NCBI RefSeq assembly: GCF_901521055.1
Contig: NZ_CABEGA010000029.1
Location: 62,001-126,000 of the forward strand
Origin: Cellulomonas hominis
GTDB lineage: Bacteria; Actinomycetota; Actinomycetes; Actinomycetales; Cellulomonadaceae
Direction: 5' to 3'
Length of the DNA stretch: 64,000 nt
This document shows, in pieces, positions 24,036 through 32,894 of this stretch. Under the pieces are notes generated by a model, which saw only the letters and a program-made list of their open reading frames with translations, did no database searches and was not told the origin of the DNA. The position numbers and the translations under genes are program-made. The stretch's first letter is position 1, and each line of letters opens with the position of its first letter.

Positions 24036-25313
24036 ATGACGACGCGAGAGCCGGACGCACCGCGTGTGCGCTCGCTCGCGTCGCGGTGGCTCCGGCGCGG
24101 CCTGTACGCGGCGGGCGGGCTGACGCTCGCCGGTGCGGCGATGGTCGGCCTCGCACCCGCCGCCTCCGCCCAGGACGCCCCGCCCCCGCACGCCCCCGCC
24201 GGGGGGCTGCTCGGCGGCGTCGCCCAGGCCGCCGCCGCGGTGGTCCATCCCGTCGTCGCGCCGGTCGTGCACGCCGTCACGCCGCCCCCGGCCGCACCCA
24301 CGCCTCCTGCGGCACCGCCCGCGGCAGCCGCTCCGGCGTCCGCCGCTCCGGCGTCCGCCGCTCCGGCCGTGCCGGCGCACGCCACCCCCGCACCGGCGAC
24401 ACCGCCGGCCGCCGCCGAGCCCGTTGCGCCTGCCGTGCCAGCCACTCCCCCCACGCCCGCTCCGCCGGCCGGGCCCGCCGCGACCGGGATCGGGCACGCG
24501 CTCGCCGCGGTCACGACACCGGTCGCCGACCACGTCGTGCGGCCCGCCGCCGCGGCGGTGCGGCCCCTCGTCGAGGACGCAGCCGCGACCCTGGTGGCGC
24601 CCGTCGCCGAGGCCACGCAGCCCCTGTCCCCGGTGGTCGGCCCCGTCGCCTCCGAGGCGGTCGTACCGGCGGCCTCGCACGTGCCGGCGTTCGTCCACGA
24701 CCTCGTCGGCCCGCTGCTGGACCCGGTGGCCGGGACCGCGGGGCCGGCGCTCCGGCCCGTGGCCGACGCCGTGAGCGACGGCGTGCTCGGCCCCGTGCGC
24801 GGCGCGGTCGACGGCACGCCCGTCGGCGACCTGCTCGACCCCCTGCTCGGCGTCCTCGGCCCCGTCGTGGGTGCTGTCCTGCCCACCGGGCCGGCGGTCC
24901 TCGGCCCGCTGCCGGCGCCCCTGGTCGGGCCGGTGCTGGGCTCTGACGGGGCGTGGTGGACCACCGCGCGCGACCACGAGGCCCCTGGCGCGGCCGGGAC
25001 GCCCGCCTCGGGCGTCGACGCCCCCTCGGCCACCAGCGCCTCCGCCGACCCCACCCGGCCCGGCGACGACCAGCGCTCGGGCGCCTTCCCCGTGGGCGGC
25101 GACAGCCGGCCCGGTGCGCCCGAGCCGAGCGCCCCGGCACCGACCGGCTCCGGCGGCTCCGGCACGCCGCTGCGCTCCCCCGCCACGCCGGACGTGCTGG
25201 CGGTCCTCACCGCCGCCGCCCTGGTGCTCGGCGGCTCCCGTCTCCTCGCCGTGGCCCGTGGCCGCGTCGAGCTCCCCCTCCGCCTGCGTGAGGTCCCCGT
25301 CTTCCCTGCTTGA
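24036..25313 (+). CDS. Secreted Ala/Pro/Val-rich surface protein with C-terminal anchor
   Basis: A 425-residue low-complexity protein not recognised by family. Signal peptide at about 20-45 (AGGLTLAGAAMVGLAPAASA). An Ala/Pro-rich stretch and then valine-patterned segments (VVHPVVAPVVHAV, LVGPLLDPVAGTAG, VLGPVVGAVLPTG) fill the middle, a disordered Ser/Gly/Pro region follows, and a last helix (VLAVLTAAALVLGG) with basic flank anchors it. No sorting motif seen. Start fixed by GGGGAGCC ahead of ATG. It sits 96 bases upstream of the chaplin-like gene, suggesting a shared surface role. Confidence 0.7.
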   Translation: MTTREPDAPRVRSLASRWLRRGLYAAGGLTLAGAAMVGLAPAASAQDAPPPHAPAGGLLGGVAQAAAAVVHPVVAPVVHAVTPPPAAPTPPAAPPAAAAPASAAPASAAPAVPAHATPAPATPPAAAEPVAPAVPATPPTPAPPAGPAATGIGHALAAVTTPVADHVVRPAAAAVRPLVEDAAATLVAPVAEATQPLSPVVGPVASEAVVPAASHVPAFVHDLVGPLLDPVAGTAGPALRPVADAVSDGVLGPVRGAVDGTPVGDLLDPLLGVLGPVVGAVLPTGPAVLGPLPAPLVGPVLGSDGAWWTTARDHEAPGAAGTPASGVDAPSATSASADPTRPGDDQRSGAFPVGGDSRPGAPEPSAPAPTGSGGSGTPLRSPATPDVLAVLTAAALVLGGSRLLAVARGRVELPLRLREVPVFPA

Positions 25314-25409
25314 GTCCGGCCCCCGCGCCGGTGGCGTCCTCCGCCACCGCAGCGCGCACGGCCAGCGCGCCCCACCGTGGCGCACCGACTCATCGCAGGG
25401 AGAACGACC

Positions 25410-26831
25410 ATGCACGCATCCATCCGACGGGCGTGGCAGACCACGCTCCTCGCCGGCGGCCTCGTCGTCGTCGGAGCCGTCGCGGCGCACGCCGCCGAGG
25501 ACGACGGCATCCTGTCCGGCACCGACGTCGCCGCCCCGGCCGACGTCTCGGTCGACATCACCGGCCTCGCCCTGGGCGTCCTGGGCGACGCCACGTCCAC
25601 CACGCCGGCGGCGGCGCCCAGCGCCCCCGCCGCGGCACCCACGGCCACCGTCGCAGGGGGTGACGCCTCGGGCGTCGCCTCGGGCACCGCGGTCGCCGCA
25701 CCCGTCCAGGTGCCGGTCGACGTCTCGTCCGTCGCGGTCGGCGTCCTCGGCGACGCGTCCACCACCGGCACGACCACGGCGAGCGCCCCGGCCGCCGCAC
25801 CGGCACCCGCCGCCACCGTGGTGCCGGGCGACAGCGAGGGCATCGCCTCCGGCACGGCGGTCGCCGCGCCGGTGCAGGTCCCGGTCGACGTCGACGGCGT
25901 CGCCCTCGGCGTCCTGGGCGACGCCACGACGACCGGCGCCGCCGAGGCGCCCGCCACGGGTGCGACGACCGGCGCGCCGGCGGCGACGGTGGGCGGCGGG
26001 GACTCCGACGGGGTCGCCACCGGTACCGCGATCGCCGCGCCGGTCAGCATCCCCGTGACCATCGGCGACGTGGCGCTCGGCGTCCTCGGCGACGCGGCCA
26101 CGACCGGCAGCACCGGCACCGGGTCGGGCAGCAGCACCGCACCGACGGCCACCACCGGCACGGGCGACGCCGAGGGCATCGCCTCCGGCACCGTCGTCGC
26201 CGCGCCGGTCTCCGCGCCCGTCACCGTCGACGGGCTGGCGCTGGGCGTCCTCGGAGACGCCGCCACGACCGGCTCGGGCTCCGGCTCCACGACGGGGTCC
26301 GGGGAGACTGCCCCGACCGTCGCCAGCAGCCGCCTGGTCCCGCGCCTCCTCGCCGCTGTCCCGGTCGCCGTGCCGGTGACGGTCGGCGACGTCGCCCTGG
26401 GCCTCGCCGCCGACGCGACCGTGCCCGCCGGCGTCGGGACGGGGAGCACCGTGCCCGGCACCGCCACCCCGGGCACCGCCACCCCGGGCACCACCGCCCC
26501 GGGCACCACCACGCCGGGCACCACGGCCGGGACCGGCATGCCCACCACGGGCACGCCGACCACGGGCGTCACCACCGGCGGCACGACCACGGGCACCGCG
26601 ACCGACGGCGGGGCGACGACCGTCACCGACGCGGCCTTCCTCTCCGCGGTCCTCGCGGCGGGCGACCTCGCCGCCGCGCTCGGGTCGTCGGCCGCGGTCG
26701 CGGCGGGCGTGACCGCTCCGGCGACGCTCGCCACGACGGGCGCCCCCGCCGGGCTCGTCCCGATCGCGGCGGTGGCCCTCGTCGGCCTCGGCGTCCTGCT
26801 CCGCCGCCTCCCCCGCGTGGTGCTCACCTGA
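25410..26831 (+). CDS. Chaplin-like repeat surface protein with LATTG sorting signal
   Basis: A 473-residue exported protein. Signal peptide 1-29 ends AAHAA. Six repeats begin near residues 32, 85, 141, 199, 253 and 303; the unit reads EGIASGTAVAAPVQVPVDV then GVALGVLGDATT. This matches chaplin domains (SGNxVxVPVxVPVxVxG...VxG) except that Cys and Asn are missing. A Thr/Gly/Pro spacer follows, then LATTG, a hydrophobic helix (LVPIAAVALVGLGVLL) and RRLPR, the layout of a class E sortase (LAXTG) anchor. Long chaplins of Streptomyces share this plan. ATG 25410 has AGGGAG upstream. Amyloid or coat role is inference. Confidence 0.75.
   Translation: MHASIRRAWQTTLLAGGLVVVGAVAAHAAEDDGILSGTDVAAPADVSVDITGLALGVLGDATSTTPAAAPSAPAAAPTATVAGGDASGVASGTAVAAPVQVPVDVSSVAVGVLGDASTTGTTTASAPAAAPAPAATVVPGDSEGIASGTAVAAPVQVPVDVDGVALGVLGDATTTGAAEAPATGATTGAPAATVGGGDSDGVATGTAIAAPVSIPVTIGDVALGVLGDAATTGSTGTGSGSSTAPTATTGTGDAEGIASGTVVAAPVSAPVTVDGLALGVLGDAATTGSGSGSTTGSGETAPTVASSRLVPRLLAAVPVAVPVTVGDVALGLAADATVPAGVGTGSTVPGTATPGTATPGTTAPGTTTPGTTAGTGMPTTGTPTTGVTTGGTTTGTATDGGATTVTDAAFLSAVLAAGDLAAALGSSAAVAAGVTAPATLATTGAPAGLVPIAAVALVGLGVLLRRLPRVVLT
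26454..26528. repeat. Five tandem 15-bp repeats inside the chaplin-like gene
   Basis: Unit CCGGGCACCGCCACC with minor variants, in frame, encoding PGTAT/PGTTA/PGTTT five-residue steps in the spacer before the anchor. Copy number could vary between strains without frameshift. Confidence 0.85.
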
Positions 26832-26847
26832 CCACGGGGCTCTGATC

Positions 26848-26889
26848 CCATCGACCGGCGGCGGGTGCGGGACCTCCGCCGGTCGATGG
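26848..26889. terminator. Hairpin after the chaplin-like gene
   Basis: 14-bp perfect arms, CCATCGACCGGCGG (26848-26861) and CCGCCGGTCGATGG (26876-26889), 14-base loop, starting 16 bases after the stop. Confidence 0.65.
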
Positions 26890-26976
26890 TCCGCTGACAC
26901 CCCTGACCTCCCGCACCGACCGGGCCGCACGCAGGCCCGTCGTCCGTGGCGAAAGGAGCCACACAGCGAGCGACCA

Positions 26977-27012
26977 CCGGCCGGTGACGGGTGCGGGCCC
27001 GTCACCGGCCGG
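26977..27012. terminator. Hairpin after the GAF/MCP gene
   Basis: 15-bp perfect arms, CCGGCCGGTGACGGG (26977-26991) and CCCGTCACCGGCCGG (26998-27012), 6-base loop. Lies 37 bases beyond the minus-strand stop at 27049. Confidence 0.65.
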
Positions 27013-27048
27013 AGGCCTGCCCGCGGGGGGCCGTCAGGACGTGGCGGC

Positions 27049-28608
27049 TCAGGAGGCGCGGAAGGACTGCGCCATCTCGCGCTGCTGGTCGAGCACGTCG
27101 CTCATCCGCGCCTGGACCTCGTCCATGCGGCGGATCGTCGTGCTCACCGACTCGATGCCCCGTGACACCGCGGCGGTGTTCGCCTGGATGTCCGCGACCT
27201 GCTGCTCCACGCGGGCGGTCGCGGACGACGTGCCCCCGGCGAGGTCCTTGACCTCCGTTGCGACGACGGCGAACCCCCGGCCGGCCTGGCCGGCGCGGGC
27301 TGCCTCGATCGTCGCGTTGAGCGCCAGCAGGTTGGTCTGGTCCGCGATGGAGGAGATCACGCGGATGACGTCGCCGACCGCGGACGACGACTCCTCGAGC
27401 GTCCGGACCTCCTCGGCCATCGCGGCGGTCTGCGAGACGGCCTCCTCGGCGACCCGCACGGCCTCCGCGGCGCTCTCCGAGAGCTGCGCGACGCTGCCGA
27501 GCAGGGCCTCCGACGCGGCGCGGTCGCGGGCCGACGCGCGCAGGATGTCGAGCCGCTGCGACACGAGGCGGGCGACGTTGCGCAGGGACCCGCGCCGGCT
27601 GTCGCTCAGCTCGATGGTCTGGGTCGTGAAGAAGTCCATGGTGCCCAGGACCTCGTCGCCGACGATCACGGGGATGCAGACGCCCGACCGGACGCCGGCG
27701 CGCTGCGCGGCGGGGGCCCGCACGCAGTCGGTGAGCTCGCCGAGGTCGCGGACGAACACGAGGTCCCGGGCCCGCCAGGCGCGGCCGGCCAGGCCCACGC
27801 CCTCCGCGAAGCTCGCGGTCAGGGTGACGCGCCGGAACTCCTCGCCGGCGGTCCCGGACTCCACCGCGAACCGCAGGACGCGCGCCTCGGGGTCGACGGT
27901 CCAGTACGAGCCGTAGTCCCAGCCGAACTCCTCACGCACCGTGTCGAGCGCGGTCTTCAGCGCGTCGGCCTCGTCGCGGCACGCGCCGACCTTGGCCACC
28001 GAGGTCGTCACCGCCTGCTGGTCGCGGGCGACCTGGGCGATCGCGTCCGCGGCGCTCTGGGCGACGAGCGCCTGGGACACCGTCCGCGCCAGCACGTCGA
28101 GCACGAGCACCTGGTCGGGACCCGCCGCGCGGACCTGACGCGACAGGAAGTCGAGCACGGCGACGACCTTGCCCTCTCGCCACAGCGGCATCGTCATAGC
28201 GCCGCGCGCGCCGGCCCGCAGGAACACCTCGCCGCGCTCGCAGTTCGGCGGGTGCTGCTGCAGGTCGGCGACGGGCAGGACGCCGTCGCGCTGCCACGCG
28301 AGCCCGCACAGCCCCACGCCCTTGCGCATGCGGTAGCTCGGGGACATCCCGGTCAGCTCGCGGGACAGCTCGCCGCTCTGCGCCGCGAACACCAGGTCGC
28401 CGCTCGCCTCGTCGACCTGCCACGCGGACGCGTAGTCGTACCCGAGGCCGGTGCGGATGGCCTCCAGGACGTCGGGGAAGCCGCCGGTGCCGCTCAGCGT
28501 GCCGAGCGCCCGCACCACGTCGTCGAGGGCCCGCAGCTCGCGGCGCACGTCCGCGGTCTCCGGAGCGGCCTCGACCGCGCGGCGCCGTCGCCCCATCAGT
28601 CCTGCCAT
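27049..28608 (-). CDS. Soluble double-GAF methyl-accepting chemotaxis-type protein
   Basis: A 519-residue protein with no transmembrane helix. Two GAF domains (about 25-190 and 205-370; [18 protein letters not shown] in the first, [17 protein letters not shown] in the second) are followed by an MCP signalling helix hairpin with the conserved tip region [24 protein letters not shown] and [13 protein letters not shown]. It should bind a cytoplasmic ligand and talk to CheA/CheW, or act outside chemotaxis. No che genes are in the window. ATG 28608 has GAGGGG upstream. Divergent from purB. Confidence 0.9.
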   Translation of the reverse strand: MAGLMGRRRRAVEAAPETADVRRELRALDDVVRALGTLSGTGGFPDVLEAIRTGLGYDYASAWQVDEASGDLVFAAQSGELSRELTGMSPSYRMRKGVGLCGLAWQRDGVLPVADLQQHPPNCERGEVFLRAGARGAMTMPLWREGKVVAVLDFLSRQVRAAGPDQVLVLDVLARTVSQALVAQSAADAIAQVARDQQAVTTSVAKVGACRDEADALKTALDTVREEFGWDYGSYWTVDPEARVLRFAVESGTAGEEFRRVTLTASFAEGVGLAGRAWRARDLVFVRDLGELTDCVRAPAAQRAGVRSGVCIPVIVGDEVLGTMDFFTTQTIELSDSRRGSLRNVARLVSQRLDILRASARDRAASEALLGSVAQLSESAAEAVRVAEEAVSQTAAMAEEVRTLEESSSAVGDVIRVISSIADQTNLLALNATIEAARAGQAGRGFAVVATEVKDLAGGTSSATARVEQQVADIQANTAAVSRGIESVSTTIRRMDEVQARMSDVLDQQREMAQSFRAS

Positions 28609-28786
28609 GTCGTTCCCCTCGCGTCGCTCACCGTGCACCTTGCGTCCTCGCGCACGGCATCCCCCTGAGTGGCCTGCCGATCGGTCGTGCGGAGACATTG
28701 CTGAGGGATACACGCGTACGCCCGCGACGGTGCTGGTCAGACCCACGGACCCGGGCGTCGTGCGGGTCCGTGGGAGGATGCGGCCC

Positions 28787-30244
28787 ATGCCCGCGCACGA
28801 CAGCAGCCCGTCCGCCGCCGCCCGCACCTCCCTCGCGGACGCCCGGCCGCCGATCGCCCTCGGCCCGCTCGACGGCCGGTACCGCCGGACCGTCGCGCCG
28901 CTGGTCGACCACCTGTCCGAGGCGGCGCTGAACCGCGAGCGCGTGCACGTCGAGGTCGAGTGGCTGATCCACCTCACCTCCCACGGCGTCGTCCCGGGCG
29001 CGCCCGCCCTCTCGGACGCCGAGCAGGCGTACCTGCGCGCGGTGGTGACGGACTTCGACGCCGACGACGTCGCCCGGCTCGCGGAGATCGAGCGCACGAC
29101 GGTGCACGACGTGAAGGCGGTCGAGTACTTCCTCAAGGAGAAGATCGCCGCCGCCCCGGGCGTGCTGGGCGAGACCGTCCTGCCGTCCGTCTCGGAGCTC
29201 GTGCACTTCTGCTGCACCAGCGAGGACGTCAACAACCTGTCCTACGCCCTGATGGTGCGCGGGGCGGTGCACGACGTGTGGCTGCCCGCGGCCGACGGGC
29301 TCGTCGACGACCTCGCCGCCATGGCGCGCGACCTGGCCGACGCCCCGCTGCTGGCGCTCACGCACGGGCAGCCGGCGACCCCGACCACCCTCGGCAAGGA
29401 GCTGGCCGTCCTCGCGCACCGCCTGCGGCGCCAGCTGCGCCGCGTCGAGGGCGCGGAGTTCCTGGGCAAGCTCAACGGCGCCACCGGCACGTACGGGGCG
29501 CACGTCGTCGCGGTGCCGGGCGCCGACTGGCCCGAGGTCAGCCGCACGTTCGTCGAGCACCTCGGCCTCACGTGGAACCCGCTGACCACGCAGATCGAGT
29601 CCCACGACTGGCAGGCCGAGCTCTACGCGGACGTCGCGCGGTTCAACCGCGTCCTGCACAACCTGGCCACCGACGTGTGGACCTACATCTCGCGCGGGGT
29701 GTTCATCCAGATCCCCGTCGCGGGCGCGACCGGGTCCTCGACCATGCCGCACAAGGTCAACCCGATCCGGTTCGAGAACGCCGAGGCGAACCTCGAGCTG
29801 TCGTGCGCCCTGCTCGACACCCTGGGGGCGACGCTCGTGACGAGCCGCCTGCAGCGGGACCTCACCGACTCGACTACCCAGCGGAACATCGGGCCGGCGT
29901 TCGGGCACTCGCTGCTCGCGATCGACAACGTCCGGCGCGGGCTCGGCGCCCTGTCCGTCGACCGCGCGCTGCTGGAGCGCGAGCTCGACCAGAACTGGGA
30001 GGTCCTGGGCGAGCCCGTCCAGTCCGCGATGCGCGCCGCGTCCGTCGCCGGGGTGACCGGCATGGAGAACCCGTACGAGCGGCTCAAGGAGCTGACCCGC
30101 GGCCGGCGCCTCACCGCCGACGACATGCGCGAGTTCATCGGCGGGCTGGGCCTGCCGGCCGACGTGACCGAGCGGCTGCAGGCCCTGACGCCCGCCGGCT
30201 ACACCGGCCTGGCCGCCGAGCTGGTCGCGTACCTCGACCGCTGA
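28787..30244 (+). CDS. purB: Adenylosuccinate lyase
   Basis: A 485-residue fumarase/aspartase-superfamily enzyme of purine synthesis (SAICAR and adenylosuccinate cleavage). The signature loop [19 protein letters not shown] carries the catalytic Ser, [14 protein letters not shown] the conserved His region, and [12 protein letters not shown] is typical of the E. coli-type branch. It is a little longer than E. coli PurB because of an Ala-rich N-terminus. ATG 28787 is nine bases after GGAGG; an in-frame ATG at 28778 lies too close to it. Confidence 0.95.
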   Translation: MPAHDSSPSAAARTSLADARPPIALGPLDGRYRRTVAPLVDHLSEAALNRERVHVEVEWLIHLTSHGVVPGAPALSDAEQAYLRAVVTDFDADDVARLAEIERTTVHDVKAVEYFLKEKIAAAPGVLGETVLPSVSELVHFCCTSEDVNNLSYALMVRGAVHDVWLPAADGLVDDLAAMARDLADAPLLALTHGQPATPTTLGKELAVLAHRLRRQLRRVEGAEFLGKLNGATGTYGAHVVAVPGADWPEVSRTFVEHLGLTWNPLTTQIESHDWQAELYADVARFNRVLHNLATDVWTYISRGVFIQIPVAGATGSSTMPHKVNPIRFENAEANLELSCALLDTLGATLVTSRLQRDLTDSTTQRNIGPAFGHSLLAIDNVRRGLGALSVDRALLERELDQNWEVLGEPVQSAMRAASVAGVTGMENPYERLKELTRGRRLTADDMREFIGGLGLPADVTERLQALTPAGYTGLAAELVAYLDR

Positions 30245-30254
30245 GCGCGGCTCG

Positions 30255-30278
30255 GGCTCAGGCTCAGGCTCAGGCTCA
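30255..30278. repeat. Four tandem GGCTCA hexamers at the hemA stop
   Basis: Perfect hexamers between purB and hemA; the last copy supplies the hemA stop codon on the minus strand, and each other copy is a further in-frame stop. Confidence 0.85.
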
Positions 30279-31535
30279 GCGCCCGGCGGGCACCGCGTCG
30301 CGGGCGGGGGCCGGCACCGTCACCGCGGCCAGGTCCGCGAGCGCCGTCGCGTAGGCCGCCACGTCGCCGGCCCGCGCGGCCTCGCGTGCGCGGACGGTCG
30401 GGCCGTGCAGCGCGGACCGCACCCGGCGGCGCAGCGCCCGGGCCGCGCGCTCGTCCAGCCCGTCGACGGCTGCGGCGAGCTCCTCGTGCACGCGGCGGCG
30501 CTCGGCGACGACCGGCGGGTTCCACTGGCGGGTGCGCAGGTCGCGCTCGAAGGTCGCGGCCTGCTCGGCGACGAGCGCGCGGGCCTCGGCGACCGTGGCG
30601 GAGTGGCCGTCGGGCGCGTGCTCCGCGACGGTCGTGAGGCTGACCAGCCGGACGCCGGGCAGCTCGCCGACGGCCGGGTCCACGTCGTGCTGCAGGGCCA
30701 GGTCGACGACGGCCAGCGGCCGGGCGCCGACGGCCGCCTCGGCCGACCGCGCACGGACCAGGGCGTCCACGTCCAGCACGGCCCCGGACGCCCCGCTGCA
30801 CGCGACCACGAGGTCGACCCCGGCGAGGCTGGCGGCCAGGTCGTCGGTCGCGGCGGTGACCCCGCGCTGCGCCGCGAACTGCCCGGCCCGGCCGCTGGCG
30901 GAGTAGACGAGGACCTCGCCGCAGCCGCGGGCCTTGAGCGCGGCGAGGCTCGCCCCGGCGTAGGAGCCGGTGCCGATGAGCAGGCACCGCACGTCCGCCC
31001 AGTCGGGCAGCCCGTCCTCGACGAGGTCCAGCGCGACACCCACGACGGAGCGGCCCGCGGCGCCCAGGCCGGTGCGGTGCTCGACCGCGCGCGACGTGCG
31101 GGAGGCGGCCTGGAACAGCCCCTCGAGGTCGGACGTCGTGGTGCCGTCGCGGCGGGCAGAGGTCAGCGCTCGGCGCACCTGCCCGGCGATCTCGCGCTCC
31201 CCGACGACCATCGACTCCAGGCCCGAGGCCACCGCGAACAGGTGCTCGACGACGCCGGGCCCGGTCGCGGGGGCGAGGGAGGCCTCGACGCGCTCGGTGG
31301 TGTAGCCGGAGCGGGCGGCGACGGTCGCGGCGACGGCGGTCCGGGCGGCGGTGGCGTCGGCGGCGTCGTCGACGTCCAGGTACAGCTCGAAGCGGTTGCA
31401 GGTCGCCAGGACGACCGCCCCCGCGACCGAGTCGCAGCCCGTCACGATCTCCCGTCCGACCGCGTGAGTATCGGCGGACAGCCGCTCCAGCACGGACAGG
31501 TCGAGGTCGTGATGGCTCGCCACCAACGACAGCAT
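30276..31535 (-). CDS. hemA: Glutamyl-tRNA reductase
   Basis: A 419-residue enzyme making glutamate-1-semialdehyde, the first step of the C5 heme route. [19 protein letters not shown] start, catalytic Cys in [15 protein letters not shown], the [19 protein letters not shown] motif, an NADPH site ([16 protein letters not shown]) and the C-terminal dimer helix. ATG 31535 is used; GTGs at 31538 and 31541 are alternatives. Divergent from the rest of the hem genes across a 52-base gap, so both must share a compact control region. Confidence 0.95.
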   Translation of the reverse strand: MLSLVASHHDLDLSVLERLSADTHAVGREIVTGCDSVAGAVVLATCNRFELYLDVDDAADATAARTAVAATVAARSGYTTERVEASLAPATGPGVVEHLFAVASGLESMVVGEREIAGQVRRALTSARRDGTTTSDLEGLFQAASRTSRAVEHRTGLGAAGRSVVGVALDLVEDGLPDWADVRCLLIGTGSYAGASLAALKARGCGEVLVYSASGRAGQFAAQRGVTAATDDLAASLAGVDLVVACSGASGAVLDVDALVRARSAEAAVGARPLAVVDLALQHDVDPAVGELPGVRLVSLTTVAEHAPDGHSATVAEARALVAEQAATFERDLRTRQWNPPVVAERRRVHEELAAAVDGLDERAARALRRRVRSALHGPTVRAREAARAGDVAAYATALADLAAVTVPAPARDAVPAGR

Positions 31536-31549
31536 CACCACGCCTACGA

Positions 31550-31580
31550 TTGAATCACTCCAGGGAAGACGGGGCACAAT
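31550..31580 (+). promoter_or_regulatory. Candidate promoter of the hemE operon
   Basis: TTGAAT (31550-31555) and CACAAT (31575-31580), 19 bases apart, slightly wide. The -10 ends seven bases before ATG 31588, so the transcript could be leaderless. Confidence 0.35.
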
Positions 31581-31587
31581 CGCTGTG

Positions 31588-32751
31588 ATGTCGACTTCGT
31601 CACGCCCCTCCGCGCCGCCCGCCGGCGCCCCGGCGATCCCCGAGCCCCCCGCCCCGCTGCCCTCGCTGCCGGACGGCACGGGCCTGCCCGCCGACCACCC
31701 GCTGGTCGACGGCCGGACCGCGCACGCCCCGCTGGTCGACGCCTACCGCGGCCGCACCCCGGCACGGCGCCCCGTGTGGTTCATGCGGCAGGCGGGCCGG
31801 TCGCTGCCCGAGTACCGCGAGGCCCGCCGCGGCACCGCGATGCTCGACGCCTGCCTCACCCCGGACCTGGCGTCCGAGATCACGCTGCAGCCCGTGCGGC
31901 GGCACGGGGTCGACGCGGCGATCTTCTTCTCGGACATCGTGATCCCGCTGCGGCTCGCGGGCGTCGACGTCGAGATCGAGCCCGGCGTCGGGCCGGTGCT
32001 GGGCGCGGCGGTGCGCACGGCGGACGACGTGGCGCGGCTGCGGGCCGGGTCGCCGGCGGAGTCGCTGACCGCCGAGGTGCTCGCCCCGGTCACCGAGGCG
32101 GTGCGCCTGACCGTCGCCGCGCTGGGCAGCACCCCGCTGATCGGGTTCGCCGGCGCGCCGTTCACCCTGGCCGCGTACCTGGTCGAGGGCCGCCCGTCGC
32201 GGGACCACCTCGCCGCCCGGACGCTCATGCACGCGGACCCGGACACGTGGCGCGCGCTGACCGAGTGGGCCGCGGACGTCACCGGCGCGTTCCTGCGCGC
32301 GCAGGTGCTGGCCGGCACGAGCGCCGCGCAGCTGTTCGACTCCTGGGCCGGCTCCCTGTCGCTGGCCGACTACACGCAGCGCGTGGCGCCGGCGTCCACC
32401 CGGGCGCTGTCGCACGTCGCCGACCTCGGGGTCCCCCGGGTGCACTTCGGCACCGGCACCGGCGAGCTGCTCGCCGCCATGCGCGACGTCGGGGCGGACG
32501 TCGTCGGCGTCGACCACCGCATCGGACTGGACGAGGCGGTCCGCCGGCTCGACGGCCGGGTGCCCGTGCAGGGCAACATCGACCCCGCGCTGCTCGCCGC
32601 CCCCTGGCCGGTGCTGGAGGCGCACGTGCGGGACGTGGTGGCGCGCGGCGCCGTCGCGCCCGGGCACGTGGTCAACCTCGGCCACGGCGTCCCGCCCGAG
32701 ACCGACCCCGACGTGCTGACGCGCGTCGTGCGGCTGGTGCACGAGATCTGA
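31588..32751 (+). CDS. hemE: Uroporphyrinogen decarboxylase
   Basis: A 387-residue enzyme converting uroporphyrinogen III to coproporphyrinogen III. The N-terminal signature [17 protein letters not shown] and the second motif [17 protein letters not shown] are intact; ATFFSD-type [10 protein letters not shown] and [13 protein letters not shown] near the end are typical. An Ala/Pro-rich N-terminal extension of about 45 residues precedes the fold. GTG 31585 is an alternative start. First gene of the six-gene hem operon. Confidence 0.95.
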   Translation: MSTSSRPSAPPAGAPAIPEPPAPLPSLPDGTGLPADHPLVDGRTAHAPLVDAYRGRTPARRPVWFMRQAGRSLPEYREARRGTAMLDACLTPDLASEITLQPVRRHGVDAAIFFSDIVIPLRLAGVDVEIEPGVGPVLGAAVRTADDVARLRAGSPAESLTAEVLAPVTEAVRLTVAALGSTPLIGFAGAPFTLAAYLVEGRPSRDHLAARTLMHADPDTWRALTEWAADVTGAFLRAQVLAGTSAAQLFDSWAGSLSLADYTQRVAPASTRALSHVADLGVPRVHFGTGTGELLAAMRDVGADVVGVDHRIGLDEAVRRLDGRVPVQGNIDPALLAAPWPVLEAHVRDVVARGAVAPGHVVNLGHGVPPETDPDVLTRVVRLVHEI

Positions 32752-32894
32752 CCCGGAGGTCCCACCCGCGCGCGCCGCGGGACCGGCAGGGTGGGCACGA
32801 GCACGAGGCGAAGGAGCGGACCACGAGCGAGCAGGACGACCGCGCGACGGACGGCGGACGCACGCACGCGGCGGACGCGGCGGACGCGCCGGAC

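Noticed and set aside
26454..26528. Possible CRISPR array because of regular repeats
   Set aside because: 15-bp units without spacers, in frame inside a gene; a coding tandem repeat.
23918..27005. Two antisense open frames of about 1000 residues opposite the secreted-protein pair
   Set aside because: They lack ribosome sites and any family marks; the plus strand has signal peptides, repeats and an anchor.
30255..30278. Phase-variation repeat controlling hemA
   Set aside because: Hexamers lie after the stop codon and change neither frame nor promoter, so no switching effect is expected.
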